Shown here: piece by piece, positions 53,906 to 64,000 of the stretch
How positions within the stretch are numbered: the first letter of the stretch is position 1
Layout of the letters: each line of letters opens with the position of its first letter
DNA from: Casuarina equisetifolia
Lineage: Eukaryota; Streptophyta; Magnoliopsida; Fagales; Casuarinaceae
Length of the DNA stretch: 64,000 bases
Direction of reading: 5' to 3'
Assembly (NCBI GenBank): GCA_028551475.1
Contig: CM052354.1
Span: 19,181,258 to 19,245,257 of the forward strand
Translations under genes and position numbers: made by a program
The notes under the pieces: generated by a model
Told to the model about the DNA's origin: nothing
Database searches by the model: none
The model's input: the letters and a program-made list of their open reading frames with translations, nothing else

Positions 53906-55500
53906 GGTATCACGACCCATTTTATGTTTAGAGCTCTCTTTTTTATGCGAAAGGGACAGCAGGACGTCTTTTGAAGGGCACGGCAATGGATAATACCGAG
54001 GCCCACTCCTGATATACAAGAAAGAACCAAATTTACAATGTGAAAACACTGAGTTCCTTATCTGTCCATGCTCGCAGAAATAAATAAAACTCCACTTGCG
54101 ACGACTCCCCTTCGAGACAGGAATTGAATATGCATTTGGCTTGGAACTTGTGCTGGGACTGAAATACAGGGAGCTGAAGGTTCCACAGCAAACCCTAGAA
54201 TAGACAAATCTAACAACCATCGTCAAGAAAATCTTTTGTTTGTTCTAACTGATGGGTTCAGGGGCCCCAACCCTCTTGGATTCTACTGAATTTGGCTTCA
54301 TGAACTCCAAATGTCGTGAACAGAACATACTAGGTGAGTTTTGCATTGGTCAGGATCGTCCAATGGATGTCTACGCGGTGGCGTCTGTTAGGTGTTTAAA
54401 TATTTGTTGCTCTTGATAGAGATGCTTCATTTTGGTCGTTATGGGTCGTCGTTTGAGCATACAAGTGCTTTGCCGGAAAGCAAATCCACTAATATCTTTA
54501 GATCCAGTGTAAAGACTATGATTAGGCTTTGTATGTGCTTTAAATATATAAATATATGTATTATCATCACCATATATGTATATATATGACATTTCATCAC
54601 TGTTCAAAATTAATGTGAATGGAATTCTCAATTTTATAAGTTTTTTTTTTTTTTACAAAATGTATACATGAATCATGAGTTAAAAAGACATATTCATCTA
54701 AATTATAAGTTACATATAATATTATTTATTAATTAAACCATGACCCCTACTTTTATGACAACCCTAATAAAAAACATAGTCTAGATGTGCTTATTATTGG
54801 ATGCCTACAAGATGAAATTATTGGTTCAAAGAAATGGATTTACCAATCACAACAAGGAAGCATCACCCAAATAACAAATAAAATAATTAAAAAAAAGTGA
54901 TCATAGGAAAAGAAAAACAAAGAGGATGAAAGATGAAATGCCCTGCAAATATTAATGGTTGTTGTATGTTCTTAACACTCAACCTCAATCATACATAAAT
55001 TCAAATCAAATATCCGATTTCTTTACTGACTTACTTTTTCAACTCCTTCTTTCTTCATCAACCCCATTACGCCTTTCCCTGTGCTCTTCATTTCATGAAT
55101 AAATTTCTTAGAATATCTAGAAAATCTTTGTGGGATCATTTGTCAAAAGTATTCAGGTATTCTTCTAACTCTTATAACTTTTCAACTTTGATTATATTTA
55201 TTTTCTTAGTTCAATTTTTGACATTTAATCTAATATAATTTAAAGTTTGTATGAGGTCAGACCTTCTCTAAATGATCTATTGGAACACATGCCTTTGCTT
55301 ACTAAAGCTGTTAAAAGGAATGATGACTTCACTAAGTCCCACGTTTGTGTAACACTCTTCCTTGTTTTGTTGTTTGGACATAAAGTGGTTGGTATAATAG
55401 AGAATCCATCTTTCTTCCAGGAAAAAAGAAACTGTTTATAATATCTAGCAACAATATTTGTGATGCTATTTTTTTTTTTTTTATGTTGTAACTCGTAATG
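53906..55500. repeat. Array DNA between DA1-like copies 2a and 2b
   Basis: Matches 42240-43745 with an extra roughly 240 bp at 53763-54005. It includes the LRRLPFETGIEYAFGLELVL-encoding stretch (54089-54203). The rest is AT-rich and unassigned. Confidence 0.75.
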
Positions 55501-55511
55501 ACTATTTCTAT

Positions 55512-56220
55512 TGTAGGGAAACATATCATGAGATTCATGTTAGCAAGATGCAAACCATGGGGATTCAAGCAATCATTTTTGTATTATCTGTTGTAACGAA
55601 GTTGTATGTCCATCTCCATTGCATTGATACTTTTGAATGGTTTGAAGATTAATTTTATACTAGTAAATCGAAGCTAGAAATCTCATATAAAATGCTAGGA
55701 AATTCAATAAAGATAGAAGTTGTCCACCAAAAGGCATTGAAAAATGGATCATGTTTATCGTGTCAAACATAATTTTGAAAGGACATTTTTTTGCTTACCT
55801 TCTTATACACATAGCATCCATGGATCATTTTGTTATTTTCTAATTTTTTTCACTCTCTGATAATTTAGGATATTCTTATTGTTTATACAAGACCAAGATC
55901 ATTCAAACGTTATTATTCATTGTTTTCAAGCCGGAAACAAACAATTCATTAACTTTGATGATGGTTGGAAACTTTGTGTAGATTGCCATAGTATTGCTAT
56001 CATGGACCATGAGAAATTGAAGCCCATAATTAAAAATGTCCAAAATTTCTATGGGGAACTTAATATGATAGTTAATGAAGATATTCCCATTTTCCTCATT
56101 GATAATTAAAATGTGCAAAAATTATGTGGGGACCTAAATATGATAGTTGACCGAGATATTTCCGCTTTTCTAGTCAATAAGCATATGCTTCACAAGCGTG
56201 ATCTTCATTTGAAGGAATGA
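55512..56220 (+). pseudogene. DA1-like gene copy 2b, degenerate
   Basis: About 97% like copy 1b. Exon 3 (55915-56106) reads GNKQFINFDDGWKLCVDCHS and KPIIKNVQNFYGELNMIVNE, ending at TAA in LIDN. It is followed by the same tandem half-copy (to 56220). Exon 1 carries a TAG, exon 2 has lost its Cys residues, and the peptidase-like exons are absent. Confidence 0.75.
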
Positions 56221-57060
56221 CAATATGTGTGAGATTATTGTTTATAGTAATTACTCTTTAGTTATTTCATTTTCTTATCTCTGTAATCAAATTTTATCCT
56301 TTTTAATCCTAACCATGAGGAATGACTAAGATTATTAAAGCTCCAATGTGGAGTAGCATTTTCCTAATTTCTTGGTTGGCCACTTGTGCATTCTCCATGA
56401 TAGCCAAAGCTGTAAAATCATATGATTTCTTGTGGTTTACACTGACTTTACAATCCAATGAGTACTGCACAGCTTGCCACAACTATGCATAACTCATGAC
56501 GGGGCTTTTTTTTTTTATTAATTTTCATTTTCCTTCTTCAGTGGAAAAAGTAGAAGAAATAACTTGTTAGGCTTCATTTTTGGATGATGCAATGTGCACA
56601 CATAATGTTCCTTTTCACATCCATCCAATTCACTAATTAACTTGGTACATGAAGTAGCTAAAAACTTTAATTTTTTCTTTTAAAAAAAAACTTGAGCAAC
56701 TTAATATTTAGGATGATCACTAATAGAGGCACCTTAATATGAATTTCTCAATTTACCTAGGCTCTTTGGGAAACTGCAATTTGATCAATGCAAGAAGCTT
56801 GGCTAGCTCTATCTAAGCCTTCTTCTTCTTTTTCCCTTTCTTTTGCCATTTTTAATATGTTCTCCTCAATTGTTGATTCGAAATAATGATATACTCGTGT
56901 TAGCCTCTTCATGGTCTGAATTGTTAATCATAATTTAAAAAAAAAAAAGAAATTATAAGTAGATCCACGATTTCTGCCGCCGAAAGACAACCCATTTTTC
57001 AATATTAGCTTAACTAATCTCTCAGGCCAAGATGATCATTTGACCTAGCATTATCATTCT
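56221..57060. repeat. Right end of array unit 2
   Basis: Matches 44451-45300 and 62786-63385. Homology to the SDR flank stops at about 57060, just before the scrambled unit 2/3 junction. No gene was recognised. Confidence 0.75.
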
Positions 57061-57126
57061 TCACCACCAATTTCGTAATGCCAGAGTAATTTTCTGCACC
57101 TACTTTGCACATTTATTTGTTGTTTT

Positions 57127-57329
57127 ATCAAATAGTTAGAGAAGTTGTGGAAGGACCTGCACAGAATCTTCTAGAGTCGGTGGCTCAGCTGATCGCGTCG
57201 ACCACCTTCACAAAGCACCCACAGATTTTTGCTTTACGTGTTAAAGTTACAAAGCCTCATGTTGCTCTTCCTGGTTCTGTTGACTCGCTGGGGGTCGAGA
57301 TTCCGAGATTCCGAGATCCCGAAGGGTAG
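57127..57329 (+). pseudogene. FOLB: FOLB fragment (unit 3)
   Basis: The 3' half of FOLB only, beginning at YQIVREVVEGPAQNLLESVA and running to VDSLGVEI. Then an 8-bp duplication (ATTCCGAG repeated) shifts the frame to RFRDPEG and a stop. The 5' half, with the substrate-binding HGYHG region, is missing. The left edge is fused to a piece of DA1-like sequence (57077-57126). Confidence 0.9.
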
Positions 57330-57430
57330 ATGCACCAAACTAAGCCTTTTCTTTTCCATTTTGTCCTTGCATTTTGTTAATATCAATGCAATATGTAGGT
57401 TGGTAATAATTATTTTTGCTGCAGAGAAAC

Positions 57431-59514
57431 ATGGCACGAGATTCATGTCAGCAAGATGCAAACCATGGAGATTCAAGCAATTGTTTTTATGTTATTTGTT
57501 GTAAAAAAGTTGTATGTCCATCTCCATTGCATTGCATTGCATTGATACTTTTGAATGGTTTGAACATTAATTTTATGTTAGTAAATTGAAACCAGAAATC
57601 TCATATAAAATGTTAGGGACTCCAATAAAAAGAAAACTTGGTCCACCAAAATGTATTGAAGAAATTTCTTGAGAAAACTACATATGGCTAATTGTTGTAG
57701 AAGAATATGTTATTTATTGTTTACTTTAGTGGACAACTGGTAAGGAATAAGAAATAATTTACATATTTTTTTTTCCTGCAGATGCCTCCTTTTGAGAGAG
57801 ATGTAATTTCGGGTTGTACCTATTGTGCCAAACATGATTTTGATGGGACTCTTTTTTGTCTAGCTTGTCGTACGCATCAGGTCCATTCATCATTTTGTTA
57901 TTTTCATTTTTTTTTACATTTTGATAATTTAAGATATTCATATTGTTTATATATGACCAAGATTTTTCAGATGTTATTATTCATTGTTTTCAGGCCAGAA
58001 ACAAACATTTTATTGACTTCGATGATGGTTGGAGACTTTGCTTAGATTGCTATAGTATTGCTATCATGGATAAGGAGAAAGTAAAGCCTATAATTAAAAA
58101 TGTGCAAAAATTCTACGAGGTATTAAATATGAGAATTGGTGAAGATATTCCCATTTTCCTCGTTGATAAGCATATGCTTCAAAAGCAACATCTTGCTAAA
58201 GAATTAATAGTACATATGAGGATTATTATTTATAATAATTATTCTCTAGTTATTTCATTTTTTTATCTTTACAATCAATTTTTTTCTTTCTAATCCCAGT
58301 ATGATAAAAATGGCAAACTTTTATCGATATCCGCATCCATGTTTTGCAGAGGACCTATCACTTTTGTAAGGCTCCTTTCAAGTTCTTTTTTCCCCCTTTT
58401 TCTTTTTAAACCATATTATGTGAAGAAGGATCAAGAGTAATTATTGATAAAAAGTTGACATGCCATATTACAAAGGTAAGCTAAAATTTTCTTCTTTGTT
58501 TTTTTTTTTAATGATAGATTACAAGTTTTTCTCAAGGAAATAAAGTAATAGCAACAGAGGATACAAAGCATACTGATGCTTTTGTATGGGATGCCAGAGT
58601 AATTTTCTACACCTACTTTGCACATTTATTTGTTTGTTTTATTTTGAATTTAGTATTGCTGGTTGGCTGGTTAAAGGATATTTATGGTTAAATCTTGCTT
58701 CATTTTTTAATTGAGTTATTAATCAAGATTGACCTACATTAATAGAGTCATTTATTCTTCTTTAAAAATAATTTGTAAGAAAAAGAATAAGCAAATGCAG
58801 TACATATACCATTTCCCTCTAGCTTGGACACACTTCATTATTTTTTCGTCCACATATGGAAGGATGTTTTACATGAACTCGAATTTGATGATATGTTAAA
58901 GAATTTAAAATTTTTGATTATTAAAAAGTGGTTTACTTTTTTTAAAAAAAAAATAGATGGTAAAAAAGAGAATCATTCTCCTATATAAAGAGTTTACCAT
59001 GATAATATTTATGTAGTGTAGGACATACATGATTTTCAATAATTTTTCTTATAAATACATAAGACATCTTTAAATCATCAACTACAGGGTGCTTGTGGGG
59101 CAATGCTTGGCACATTGGATGATGTACACATGGCTCGCTACTCTAAGTGAGTTGTTCTTTTTAAGTCCTAATTCTTTTGATTGTGGAATTTAATTTCTCT
59201 TATGTTAAGTAATTCTAATTTGCAATGCAAATATATGTGTGAAAGACTAATATACAGGATTGAACCAACAAATTGAATATGGCATTTGTGCAATCATGAG
59301 CTACAAGTGGTTGAATTGGCTGGCTTGTACCCTTGACGAGTCCTCGTACAGAAGTATCGAGCAAGTGAAGATTGTGAGAAATTTAATAGAAGCTTGAAAA
59401 ATCCGGATCGAACATAGACTTAACTTCGCCAATGATGGATTTAAGGCAACCGATAAGTTCGGCTTTCAAGAGACATTGGATTATGTAGCTCAAACAAAAA
59501 GTCTCCCTCAATAG
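57431..59514 (+). pseudogene. DA1-like gene copy 3a, frameshifted
   Basis: All seven exons are recognisable in order (57431; 57782; 57994; 58301; 58518; about 59090; about 59260) with splice sites mostly kept. Exon 5 lacks 23 bp relative to copy 2a (after the EDTK codons), shifting the frame. The last exon has a TGA at 59395 (in the IEA-R motif) and a 12-bp deletion. A Cys of the first LIM cluster is Tyr (FYVICC). The peptidase position reads LAHWMMYTWL, closer to the family's AHEMMHAW than copy 2a but still lacking the Glu and second His. Intron 5 carries about 274 bp absent from copy 2a. Confidence 0.8.
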
Positions 59515-59789
59515 TTTAATTGTCACGGATCATTCTATAATCCAAAGTTTCTCTTCATTTAGATATACTATTGGTGAACTTTGTTATTTGAATATCTTAC
59601 TTAGTTTAAACATTTGAATGTGTCTTTTTTATTTTTCTTTTTTAGTACAAATTCAGTAGCCTTTTAAAGCAAAAAATAGAGATCTACGAAATTCAACTGT
59701 ATTCTTTACAGAAGAATACTTGACCTTTTAAGTAATGAGAAACTATGCCTTAAATAATAGTTGTATAGACTTCTGTAAATCAATATGTG

Positions 59790-60106
59790 ATGACAATTTT
59801 GAAGAAGAAGATGGGCCTACAATTTTCAAAATGATTAAACTAATGGCTAAGCAGAATCAATCAAGCATAGAAGTAAGGAAGTCCTTATGTGAAATGCATG
59901 ATGGACAATCTAATGGCCAAAACTCCGTTAAATCCCTTGCAACCAGCCCAAAAGCATCGACTTCATCCGTCAACACGTCAATCGAGAAATCGCTAGTAGC
60001 AAATTCAAAATCATTTCATTGCATTTTTAACAAGCGGAAGAATCAAAACAGCGCTTTGCTGGAAAAGAACTCTATCATATCTGTCCATGCTAGCAGAAAT
60101 AAATAA
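59790..60106 (+). other. Conserved open block downstream of DA1-like copy 3a
   Basis: Third copy of the block at 42062 and 53576, still open for more than 100 codons. Several of the differences from unit 2 change the residue (for example SSSEV to SSIEV, DGES to DGQS). Beyond ALLEKN the unit 2 sequence of about 190 bp is missing. No family was recognised. Confidence 0.35.
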
Positions 60107-61590
60107 AACTCCACTTGCGACGACTCCCATTCGGGACAGGAATTGAATATGCGTTTGGCTTGGAACTTGTGCTGGGACTGAAATACAGGGAGCTGAAGGT
60201 TCCAAAGAAAACCCCAAAATAGACAAATCTAACAACCGTCGTCAAGAAAATCATTTGTTTGTTCTAACTGATGGGTTCAGGGCCCCCAACCCTCTTGGAT
60301 TCTACTGAATTTGGCTTCATGAACTCCAAATGTCGTGAACAGAACATACTAGGTGAGTTTTGCATCGGTCAGGGTCGTCCAAAGGATGTCATCGCGGTGG
60401 CGTCTGTTAGGTGTTTAAATATTTGTTACTCATGATAGAGATGCAGCATTTTGGTCATGATGGGTCGTCGTTTGAGCATACAAGTGCTTTGCCGGAAAGC
60501 AAATCCACTAATATCTTTAGATCCAGTGTAAAGACTATGATTAGGCTTTGTGTGTGCTTTAAATATATAACTATATGTATCATCATCATCATAACGCATA
60601 GGATTGTGATGGGTTTGTGTAGTGAGCTGGGGTGTTGGTGACAGCAGGGTTTGGGTGGCTTTTAGTGGTGAAGGCCTTTGTATGAAGCTCTTTCTCAGTT
60701 AATTTATAATTTATATGTATATATATGACATTTCATCACTGTTCAAAATTAATGTAGAATGGAATCCTCAATTTTATAAGTTTTTTTTTATTAAATGTAT
60801 ACGTGAATCATGAGTTAAAAAAGATATTCATCTAAATTATAAGTTACATATAATATTATTTATTAATTAAATCATGAACCTTACTTTTATGACAACCCTA
60901 ATCAAAAAAATAGTCTGGAGGTGCTTATTATTGGATGCCTAAATGATGAAATTATTATTTGAAAGAAATAGATTTACCAATCACAACAAGGAAGCATCGC
61001 CCAAATAAAAAATAAAATAATTAAAAAAAGTGATTATAGGAAAAGTAGAACAAAGAGGATAAAAGATGAGGCACCCTAAAAATATGAATGATTGTTATAT
61101 GTTCCTAACACTCAACCTCAATCACACATCAACTCAAATCAAATATCCATTTTCTTTACGACTTACTTTTTCAACTCCTTTCTTCACCAACCCCAATATG
61201 CCTATTCCTATTCCCTACCCTCTTCATTTCTTGGAACAATTTCTTAGAACATCTGAAAAATCTTTGTGGGATCATTTGTGAAAAGTATTCAGTTATTCTT
61301 CTAACTATTATGCCTTTTTGACTTTGATTAAATTTATTTTCTTAGTTCAAATTTTGACATTTAATCTAATATAATTTGAAGTTTGTATGAGGTCATACCT
61401 TCTCTAAATGATCTATAGGAACACATGCCTTTGCTTACTAAAGCTGTTGAAAGGGATGATGACTTCGCTAAGTCCTAAGTTTGTGTAACACTGCTCCTTG
61501 TTTTGTTGTTTGTATAAGAATCAAAATGCTTTCGACATGTAATCTTAAAGGTATTATAAATTTTTGGCATAAATCGCATCGGGAATCTTT
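60107..61590. repeat. Array DNA between DA1-like copies 3a and 3b
   Basis: Matches units 1 and 2 (42330-43560; 54085-55330), with an extra roughly 120 bp at about 60590-60715 containing a GTGATGGGTTTG phrase. It includes the LRRLPFGTGIEYAFGLELVL-encoding stretch at 60112-60225. No gene was recognised. Confidence 0.7.
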
Positions 61591-61870
61591 AAAACCAAGT
61601 TTCTTTTTGATACGCATGAAGATTCCGTTGAAGTGCTCACGCCCTGCAACTTCTCTATATATACATGTCCACGTTCTAACCCATCATAACCATTAACCAT
61701 TCCAAAAGCATTTCTTAAGTCGGATCTTCCAAAATTGGTAATCATGCTTCTGTTTCTCTAATCGCTTTTACATCGATGCTTCTTTTTTCTTTTTTCTTTT
61801 TTTTAAAGGAATATATATAAATACGCAGGAAGTCTTTCATACGAAGTTGTTTATTTACGTATGAAACAAA
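61590..61870 (+). promoter_or_regulatory. Orphan FOLB promoter-like region (unit 3)
   Basis: Matches the DNA upstream of FOLB in unit 2 (50470-50745) up to the leader (ACGAAGTTGTTT, then ATGAAAC.AAAGAAA). Immediately afterwards (about 61880) the sequence continues as the FOLB 3' flank (CAGCCTTTTCTTTTCCATTT). The whole FOLB coding exon is absent. Confidence 0.75.
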
Positions 61871-62077
61871 AGAAACGGCCTTCAGCCTTTTCTTTTCCAT
61901 TTTGTCCTTGCATTTTGTTAAAATCAATACAAGATGTCGGTTGGTATAATAGAGAATCCATCTTTCTTCGGAAAAGAAAAAAAAATTGTTTATAATATCT
62001 AGCAACAGTCTTTGTGATGCCATTTTTTTTTTTTTTTTGTGTTGTAACTTGTAATGACTACTTCTGTTGTAAGAAAA

Positions 62078-62785
62078 CATGGCACGAGATTCATGTCAGC
62101 AATATACAAACCACGGGGATTCAAGCAATCATTTTTGTATTATCTATTGTAATGAAGTTGTATGTCTATCTCCATTGCATTGATACTTTTGAATGATTTG
62201 AAGATTAATTTTATGCTAGTAAATTGATGCCAAAAATCTCATATAAAATGCTAATAAATTCAATAAAAATAGAAGTTGTCCACCAAAAGGCATTGAAAAA
62301 ATTTCGAATCATGTTTATTGTGTCAAACATAATTTTGACAAGACACTTTTTTGCTTAGCTTCTTGTACACATAACATCCATTGATCATTTTGTTATTTTC
62401 TTTTCTTTCTTTTTTTACTTTTTGATAATTTAGGATATTCTTATTGTTTATACAAGACTGAAATCATTCAAACGTTACTATTCATTGTTTTCAAGTCATA
62501 AACAAACAATTCATTAACTTTGATGATGGTTCAAAACTTTGTGTAGATTGCCATAGTATTGCTATCATGGACCATGAGGAATTGAAGCCCATAATTAAAA
62601 ATGTGTAACAATTCTATGGGGAACTAAATATGATGGTTAATGAAGATATTCCCATTTTCCTCCTCAATAATTAAAAATGTGCAAAAATTATGTGAGGAAC
62701 TAAGTATGATAGTTGACCGAGATATTTTCACTTTTCTCGTCAATAAGCATATGCTTCACAAGCATGATCTTCATTCGAAGGAATG
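62078..62785 (+). pseudogene. DA1-like gene copy 3b, degenerate
   Basis: Same layout as copies 1b and 2b, more diverged. The exon-1 region starts MARDSCQQY and has a Cys-to-Tyr change in CIIYC. Exon 2 is ruined. Exon 3 (about 62497-62672) has stop codons (in KNV-QFYGELN and after FLLNN). The tandem half-copy ends at 62785. There are no peptidase-like exons. Confidence 0.7.
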
Positions 62786-63385
62786 ACAATATGTGTGAGA
62801 TTATTGTTTATAGTAATTACTCTTTAGTTATTTCATTTTCTTATCTCTCTAATCAATTTTTATCCTTTTTAATCCTAACCATGAGAAATGACTAAGATTA
62901 TTAAAGCTCCAGCGTGGAGTAGCATTTTCCTGATTTCTTGGTTGGCCATTTGTGCATTCTCCATGATAGCCAAGCCTATAAAATCATATGATTTATTGTG
63001 GTTTATACAAACTTTACAATCCAATGAGTAGCGCACAACTTGCCATAACTATGCATAATTTATGACGGGACTCTTTTTTATTAATTTCCATTTTCCTTAT
63101 TCAGTAGAAAAGGTAGAAGAAAGAACTGGTTGGGCTTCATTTTTGGATGATGCAATGTGCACACACAATGTTCCTTTTCACATCCATCCAATTCACTAAT
63201 TAACTTGGTACATGAAATAGCTAAAAACTTTAACATTTTTTTTTAAAAAAAAACTTGAGCAAGGAAATATTTAGGATGATCACTAATAGAGGCACCTTAA
63301 TTTGAATTTCTCAATTTACTTCGACTCTTTGGGAAACTACAATTTGATCAATGCAGGAAGCTTGGCTAGCTCCACCTAAGGTTTC
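62786..63385. repeat. Right end of array unit 3
   Basis: Matches 44451-45015 and 56221-56815; homology ends near 63378 (GCTAGCTCCACCTAAG). Nothing coding was recognised. Confidence 0.7.
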
Positions 63386-64000
63386 CCCAACAAAATTCTT
63401 CTAAACTTTTTATCACAATTGTCCACGTTCTTGTTGTTTGGATCCTTAAAAATAAAAGACACACCAATATATTTCTAGTAAGATAGATATATCCATCGAG
63501 ATTAATATAAATGTGCAAACTAGAACCAAGGCAATTATATTAATGCAACAGAACACTAATTGCATTTGCTTCCTCAATCGGCCATGACATCACAGTTGTA
63601 AGTCACTAGAACTAAAATAAATTTACAAAAGTTGTGCATGTGAATTCAAAAAATTGCATAAGAGACTTGACCTAGAAGATCATAGAAATTAGTCTTTTCA
63701 CTCAAAGTTGTCATAAATTTTTCAACAAATCAAGCAAGTGTGCACACGTCCATCCAAGTCACCAATTAACTTGGTACACTAACATGACATACTAATTAAC
63801 AACGTGTTTTGATTTATTTTTCATTAAAAAGAAAGCTCACAAATATTTAAAGAGTATATTGGGCCAATCTATTAAGAATATAAAATAACCACAATTTAAC
63901 AAATTACTTGTCACATGCATATTGAACCATCCATGGTATTTCACTAATCTTACTTTGCAATTTAAATTGAGGGACATTTCATAAAGCTACATTCCCATGT
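63386..64000. repeat. Right border DNA with repeat matching 29650-29870
   Basis: 63386-63740 is AT-rich and unassigned. 63740-63960 matches 29650-29870 in the same orientation. The array may continue beyond the window. Confidence 0.65.

Overview
The window is nuclear DNA of a flowering plant, most likely a eudicot. It is AT-rich with GT-AG introns, and it carries plant-type families: a xyloglucan endotransglucosylase/hydrolase (XTH), an AGD5/NEVERSHED-type ARF-GAP, a DUF4408-DUF761 protein, an MLO protein, and LIM/DA1-like proteins. The species cannot be named from the sequence. All gene models were joined by hand by following reading frame across splice sites.

The left part (1-27.2 kb) is ordinary single-copy gene space. 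In order it holds an XTH (+), the GPI-transamidase subunit PIG-T (+), an uncharacterised 182-residue protein (-), a 77-residue uncharacterised protein (-) whose two coding exons are easy to miss, about 4 kb of gene-poor DNA with an LTR-like piece, the ARF-GAP AGD5 (+, 11 exons), and a DUF4408/DUF761 membrane protein (+). A stretch at about 27.8-29.5 kb has different base composition and looks like an organellar (probably mitochondrial) insertion.

The right part (about 29.6-64 kb) is a decaying segmental tandem array. The inferred ancestral unit, read left to right, is: 3' exon of a short-chain dehydrogenase (-), MLO gene (-), WD40 gene (-), dihydroneopterin aldolase FOLB (+), DA1-like gene copy 'a' (+), then a more degenerate DA1-like copy 'b' (+). 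Unit 1 (about 30.5-45.0 kb) keeps MLO exons 1-5, a WD40 pseudogene, an intact FOLB, a deleted DA1-like a and a b copy. Unit 2 (about 45.0-56.8 kb) keeps MLO exons 6-7, an intact FOLB, the only fully open DA1-like a, and a b copy. Unit 3 (about 56.8-63.4 kb) begins at a scrambled junction and has only a FOLB fragment, a frameshifted DA1-like a, and a b copy whose upstream FOLB coding region has been deleted between promoter and 3' flank. A short unrelated gene for a putative secreted/membrane protein lies in unit 1 at 34.9 kb.

The most notable observation is in unit 2. The FOLB gene and the DA1-like gene are only about 200 bp apart. The DA1-like first exon is preceded by a good splice acceptor, and a possible donor just before the FOLB stop would join the two reading frames exactly in phase. 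This could give a FOLB::DA1-like fusion of about 436 residues. The DA1-like protein lacks the HExxH zinc-peptidase motif, so it would be a pseudopeptidase domain.
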